DNA from: an uncultured Anaerotruncus sp. | GTDB lineage: Bacteria; Bacillota_A; Clostridia; Oscillospirales; CAG-272 | NCBI GenBank assembly: GCA_958414155.1 | Contig: CATYWI010000135.1 | Location: forward strand, 1-5,032 | Length of the DNA: 5,032 bases | Direction: 5' to 3' | Made by a program: the position numbers and the translations under genes | Notes under the pieces: generated by a model | What the model was told of the DNA's origin: nothing | Seen by the model: the letters and a program-made list of their open reading frames with translations, nothing else | The model's database searches: none | Shown here: in pieces, positions 4,545 through 5,032 of the stretch | How positions within the stretch are numbered: the stretch's first letter is position 1 | Layout: each line of letters opens with the position of its first letter

Positions 4545-5032
4545 TTTTCTGTACCCTTATATCCGCACCGAGCTTTGCAAGCTCCGAAAAAAAGTCCGGA
4601 TAACTCTTTCTTACAGCCTCGGCTCCTGCGATCGTTCCGCCGACCCGTACCGCGCAGACGGCAAGCGCCATTACGATACGGTGATCTCCGTGAGACGAAA
4701 GCTCTCCGCACGGAGCATGAATCGCGCCGGGCGCCACATCCACAGTGTCCTCACCAACGGTAAGACGCGCACCGAACTTTGCCAGTTCCTCCGCCATTGC
4801 GTCGGCTCGGCGGCTTTCCTTTATGGCAAGCCGGCGTGTGCCGCTGAAATGCGCACCGTGTCCCGCCGCTGCCGCCGCCGCAAAAAGCACCGGCGCAAGA
4901 TCGGGACAGTCCGAAAGCTCCGCCTCGGTATACCCCGCGGCAATCTGCCGCAAAAGCGTCAGGCACACACGGTCGCCCTGGAGACTGTCGGGATCAAGCC
5001 CGGTAACGGTCACACCGTCGCCGAGCGCAAGG
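4537..5032 (-). CDS. aroA: EPSP synthase (3-phosphoshikimate 1-carboxyvinyltransferase), C-terminal 164 residues
   Basis: The gene enters from the right edge in frame, so its start and roughly 60% of the protein are outside. EPSP synthase transfers enolpyruvate from PEP to shikimate 3-phosphate, giving the precursor of chorismate. Visible family motifs, in order, are VTVTGLDPDSLQGD; DCPDLAP, carrying the catalytic Asp equivalent to E. coli Asp313; RLAIKESRRADAMAEEL, with Lys and Glu equivalent to Lys340 and Glu341; SSHGDHRIVMALAV, with the DHR arginine; and KSYPDFFSELAKLGADI, with the Lys equivalent to Lys411. All key residues I can check are present. KESRR replaces the more usual KESDR. The stop overlaps the tyrA start by 8 nt, so aroA, tyrA and aroF are very likely one transcript. 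Its promoter lies outside the window. Confidence 0.95.
   Translation of the reverse strand, partial: LALGDGVTVTGLDPDSLQGDRVCLTLLRQIAAGYTEAELSDCPDLAPVLFAAAAAAGHGAHFSGTRRLAIKESRRADAMAEELAKFGARLTVGEDTVDVAPGAIHAPCGELSSHGDHRIVMALAVCAVRVGGTIAGAEAVRKSYPDFFSELAKLGADIRVQKNA

Noticed and set aside
1..5032. CRISPR array, insertion sequence ends or riboswitch
   Set aside because: No regularly spaced repeats, no transposase frame with terminal inverted repeats, and no leader matching a riboswitch I know were seen on either strand.

Overview
The window looks like a piece of a gut-type Firmicutes (Clostridia, Oscillospiraceae/Ruminococcaceae-like) chromosome next to the end of a mobile element. This rests on AGGAGG-type ribosome binding sites, a GC-rich aromatic amino acid operon with Clostridia-like proteins, and ArdA-like accessory genes of the kind carried by Clostridia conjugative elements. 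These are judgements from reading the proteins; no database search was run. Every supported protein gene and the tRNA lie on the minus strand, so transcription runs right to left.

Right part (5032 down to 2136): a compact operon. The 3' part of aroA (EPSP synthase, cut by the window edge) overlaps tyrA (prephenate dehydrogenase) by 8 nt. tyrA is followed after 16 nt by a class I DAHP synthase (aroF/aroG type), which overlaps by 1 nt an unrecognised two-helix membrane protein. DAHP synthase opens the shikimate pathway, EPSP synthase is its penultimate step, and prephenate dehydrogenase commits prephenate to tyrosine. Neither visible complete enzyme carries a fused regulatory (ACT or chorismate mutase) domain.

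Middle (about 2111 down to 1703): a tRNA-Gln(CTG) gene with a perfect consensus promoter (TTGACA, 17 nt, TATAAT), encoded CCA and its own intrinsic terminator. Beyond it lies about 215 nt without a gene that holds a short direct repeat, a tRNA T-arm-like stem-loop flanked by A and T runs, and a strong intrinsic terminator. That terminator has no obvious upstream gene and sits in front of the next operon. This stretch is my best candidate for the boundary between chromosome and mobile element.

Left part (about 1702 down to 1): a three-gene, overlapping or abutting cluster typical of integrative conjugative element cargo. It holds a 73-residue Cys-rich protein that apparently starts at a non-standard ATC codon, a 286-residue acidic protein of an uncharacterised mobile-element family, and the N-terminal 221 residues of an ArdA-like (antirestriction) protein running off the left edge. 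No integrase, relaxase or second attachment site is inside the window, so the element assignment is an inference.
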